Assembly: GCA_937902125.1 (NCBI GenBank) | Contig: CALDIB010000075.1 | Span: forward strand, 1 to 51,228 | Length of the DNA: 51,228 bases | Source: an uncultured Treponema sp. | GTDB taxonomy: Bacteria; Spirochaetota; Spirochaetia; Treponematales; Treponemataceae | Direction of reading: 5' to 3' | Shown here: piece by piece, positions 50,477 to 51,228 of the stretch | How the letters are laid out: the number at the start of each line of letters is the position of its first letter | How positions within the stretch are numbered: the first letter of the stretch is position 1 | Position numbers and translations under genes: made by a program | Notes under the pieces: model-generated | The model's database searches: none | Told to the model about the DNA's origin: nothing | Seen by the model: the letters and a program-made list of their open reading frames with translations, nothing else

Positions 50477-51228
50477 ATGAAAGTCAGCAAAAGTTTTTTA
50501 ATAAAGATTCTCGGCTCAATTTTCTTTTTTGCGGGAACGGCTCTTTTTGCCGACACCGTTCACTTGGTTGAAAAAGGAGAAACCCTTTATTCAATCAGCC
50601 GCAAGTATCAAATTACTGTTGGCGAGTTGAGAGCCGCCAACGGTTTGACCGAAAACGACATTTTAAAGTTTGGCCAAAAATTGAACGTTCCCACGCCGGA
50701 CATTGAAAACGCGGCGGCCTTAAATTCCGCGTCTGTTCCTTCCGGCTCTTCATACTCAATCGAAAACCTTGAAACTTACGTCGCGCAAAAAGGCGACACT
50801 TATTACGGAATCGCCCGCGAGAGGGGAATCAAAGTCGCCGAACTTTTCGCGCTTAACAATTTGGGAAGCGACTCTTCGCTTAAGGCCGGACAAAAACTTA
50901 AGGTTCCGTCCTTGGCCAGAGCGGGTCAAACTTCTTCCCTTGACTTAAAGGAAGCCGATCCAAGAAAATATAGCGCCGCAAAAAGTTCTTCGGGCCTTGT
51001 TTGGCCAGTAAAGAATCCCAGAATTACTTATGTGAACGGAAAGGTTTCCGGCGTTCAATTAAGCGCGGCAAAAAAAGAAAAGATTATGAACATTATGGCT
51101 GGAACCGTGATGTATTGCGGCTCCTACCGAGGTTTTGGCGAAGTAGTTTTTGTCCAGTCAAAAACCGGCTTGATTTACGCTTATACCGGAATGTCAGAAA
51201 TCGGAGTCAAGAAGGGCGACTATGTGGT
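50477..51228 (+). CDS. LysM protein with degenerate M23 (LytM) domain, partial
   Basis: About 250 residues visible; the 3' end is beyond the window. Signal peptide (1-25), two LysM peptidoglycan-binding motifs (about 27-70, HLVEKGETLYSISRKY; and about 95-138, YVAQKGDTYYGIARER), a linker, then an M23-like fold (about 165 on). The M23 metal ligands look lost: the usual H-x3-D is absent near SGVQLSA and the H-x-H block reads YAYTGM. It is therefore more like NlpD/EnvC amidase activators than an active endopeptidase. A GATAAT box lies eight bases before the ATG, but no good -35 is seen. Confidence 0.85.
   Translation, partial: MKVSKSFLIKILGSIFFFAGTALFADTVHLVEKGETLYSISRKYQITVGELRAANGLTENDILKFGQKLNVPTPDIENAAALNSASVPSGSSYSIENLETYVAQKGDTYYGIARERGIKVAELFALNNLGSDSSLKAGQKLKVPSLARAGQTSSLDLKEADPRKYSAAKSSSGLVWPVKNPRITYVNGKVSGVQLSAAKKEKIMNIMAGTVMYCGSYRGFGEVVFVQSKTGLIYAYTGMSEIGVKKGDYV

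Overview
The window looks like chromosome of a Treponema-type spirochaete, G+C roughly in the upper 40s percent by eye. Four things point there: (1) a flagellar run flbD-motA-motB-fliL-fliM-fliY-fliO-fliP-fliQ-fliR-flhB-flhA-flhF-flhG-sigma28 with a FliY-type switch protein in place of FliN; (2) a short V-type ATPase operon carrying a DUF2764-like gene between subunits E and A; (3) a UPF0164/FadL-like outer-membrane protein; (4) several large envelope proteins of treponemal style. The species cannot be named from the sequence. No rRNA, tRNA, insertion sequence or CRISPR array was found.

Layout. 1-490 (-): an open frame that begins as a response-regulator receiver and changes, in frame near position 200, into what looks like the middle of a heavy-metal P-type ATPase; this is a chimera or rearrangement. 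796-18228 (+): flagellar motor, switch, export and regulatory genes, ending with sigma28, FapA and two small unknown genes. 18252-19307: aldose 1-epimerase with a strong terminator. 19442-26897: V-ATPase genes E, X (DUF2764), A, B, D, I, K, interrupted by hairpins and a second promoter. 26939-27087: a cluster of hairpins and a 61-bp-offset direct repeat. 27099-29299: ispG and a secreted helical protein. 29293-32931 (-): rfbD, rfbB and a POTRA/Omp85-like outer-membrane protein. 33026-34441: argH. 34465-36696: a polar amino-acid ABC transporter. 36769-39865: yajC-secD-secF behind a perfect-consensus promoter. 39876-40796: ispH. 40788-42083 (-): the UPF0164 protein. 42251-49939: a 1012-residue TPR protein and a 1537-residue membrane PP2C (SpoIIE) phosphatase with an extracytoplasmic beta-propeller-like sensor. 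50018-51228: a small Lys/Ala-rich protein and a LysM protein with a degenerate M23 domain, cut by the window edge.

How the parts fit. The first third builds and controls periplasmic flagella; sigma28 is made from inside the same cluster through its own extended -10 promoter. The V-ATPase keeps the residues that bind Na+ in the Enterococcus rotor, so it is probably sodium-coupled, but it shows no gene for subunits C/d, F or G. The last 9 kb look like an envelope-sensing and cell-wall module.

Most unusual signals: several start codons lie only 6-13 bases after a good -10 box and have no Shine-Dalgarno (argH, rfbD, the SpoIIE gene and the receiver gene), which suggests leaderless mRNAs; hairpins punctuate the V-ATPase operon; a (GAATTAK) heptamer array sits in front of fliO; and the receiver/P-ATPase join at the left edge needs checking as a possible assembly chimera.
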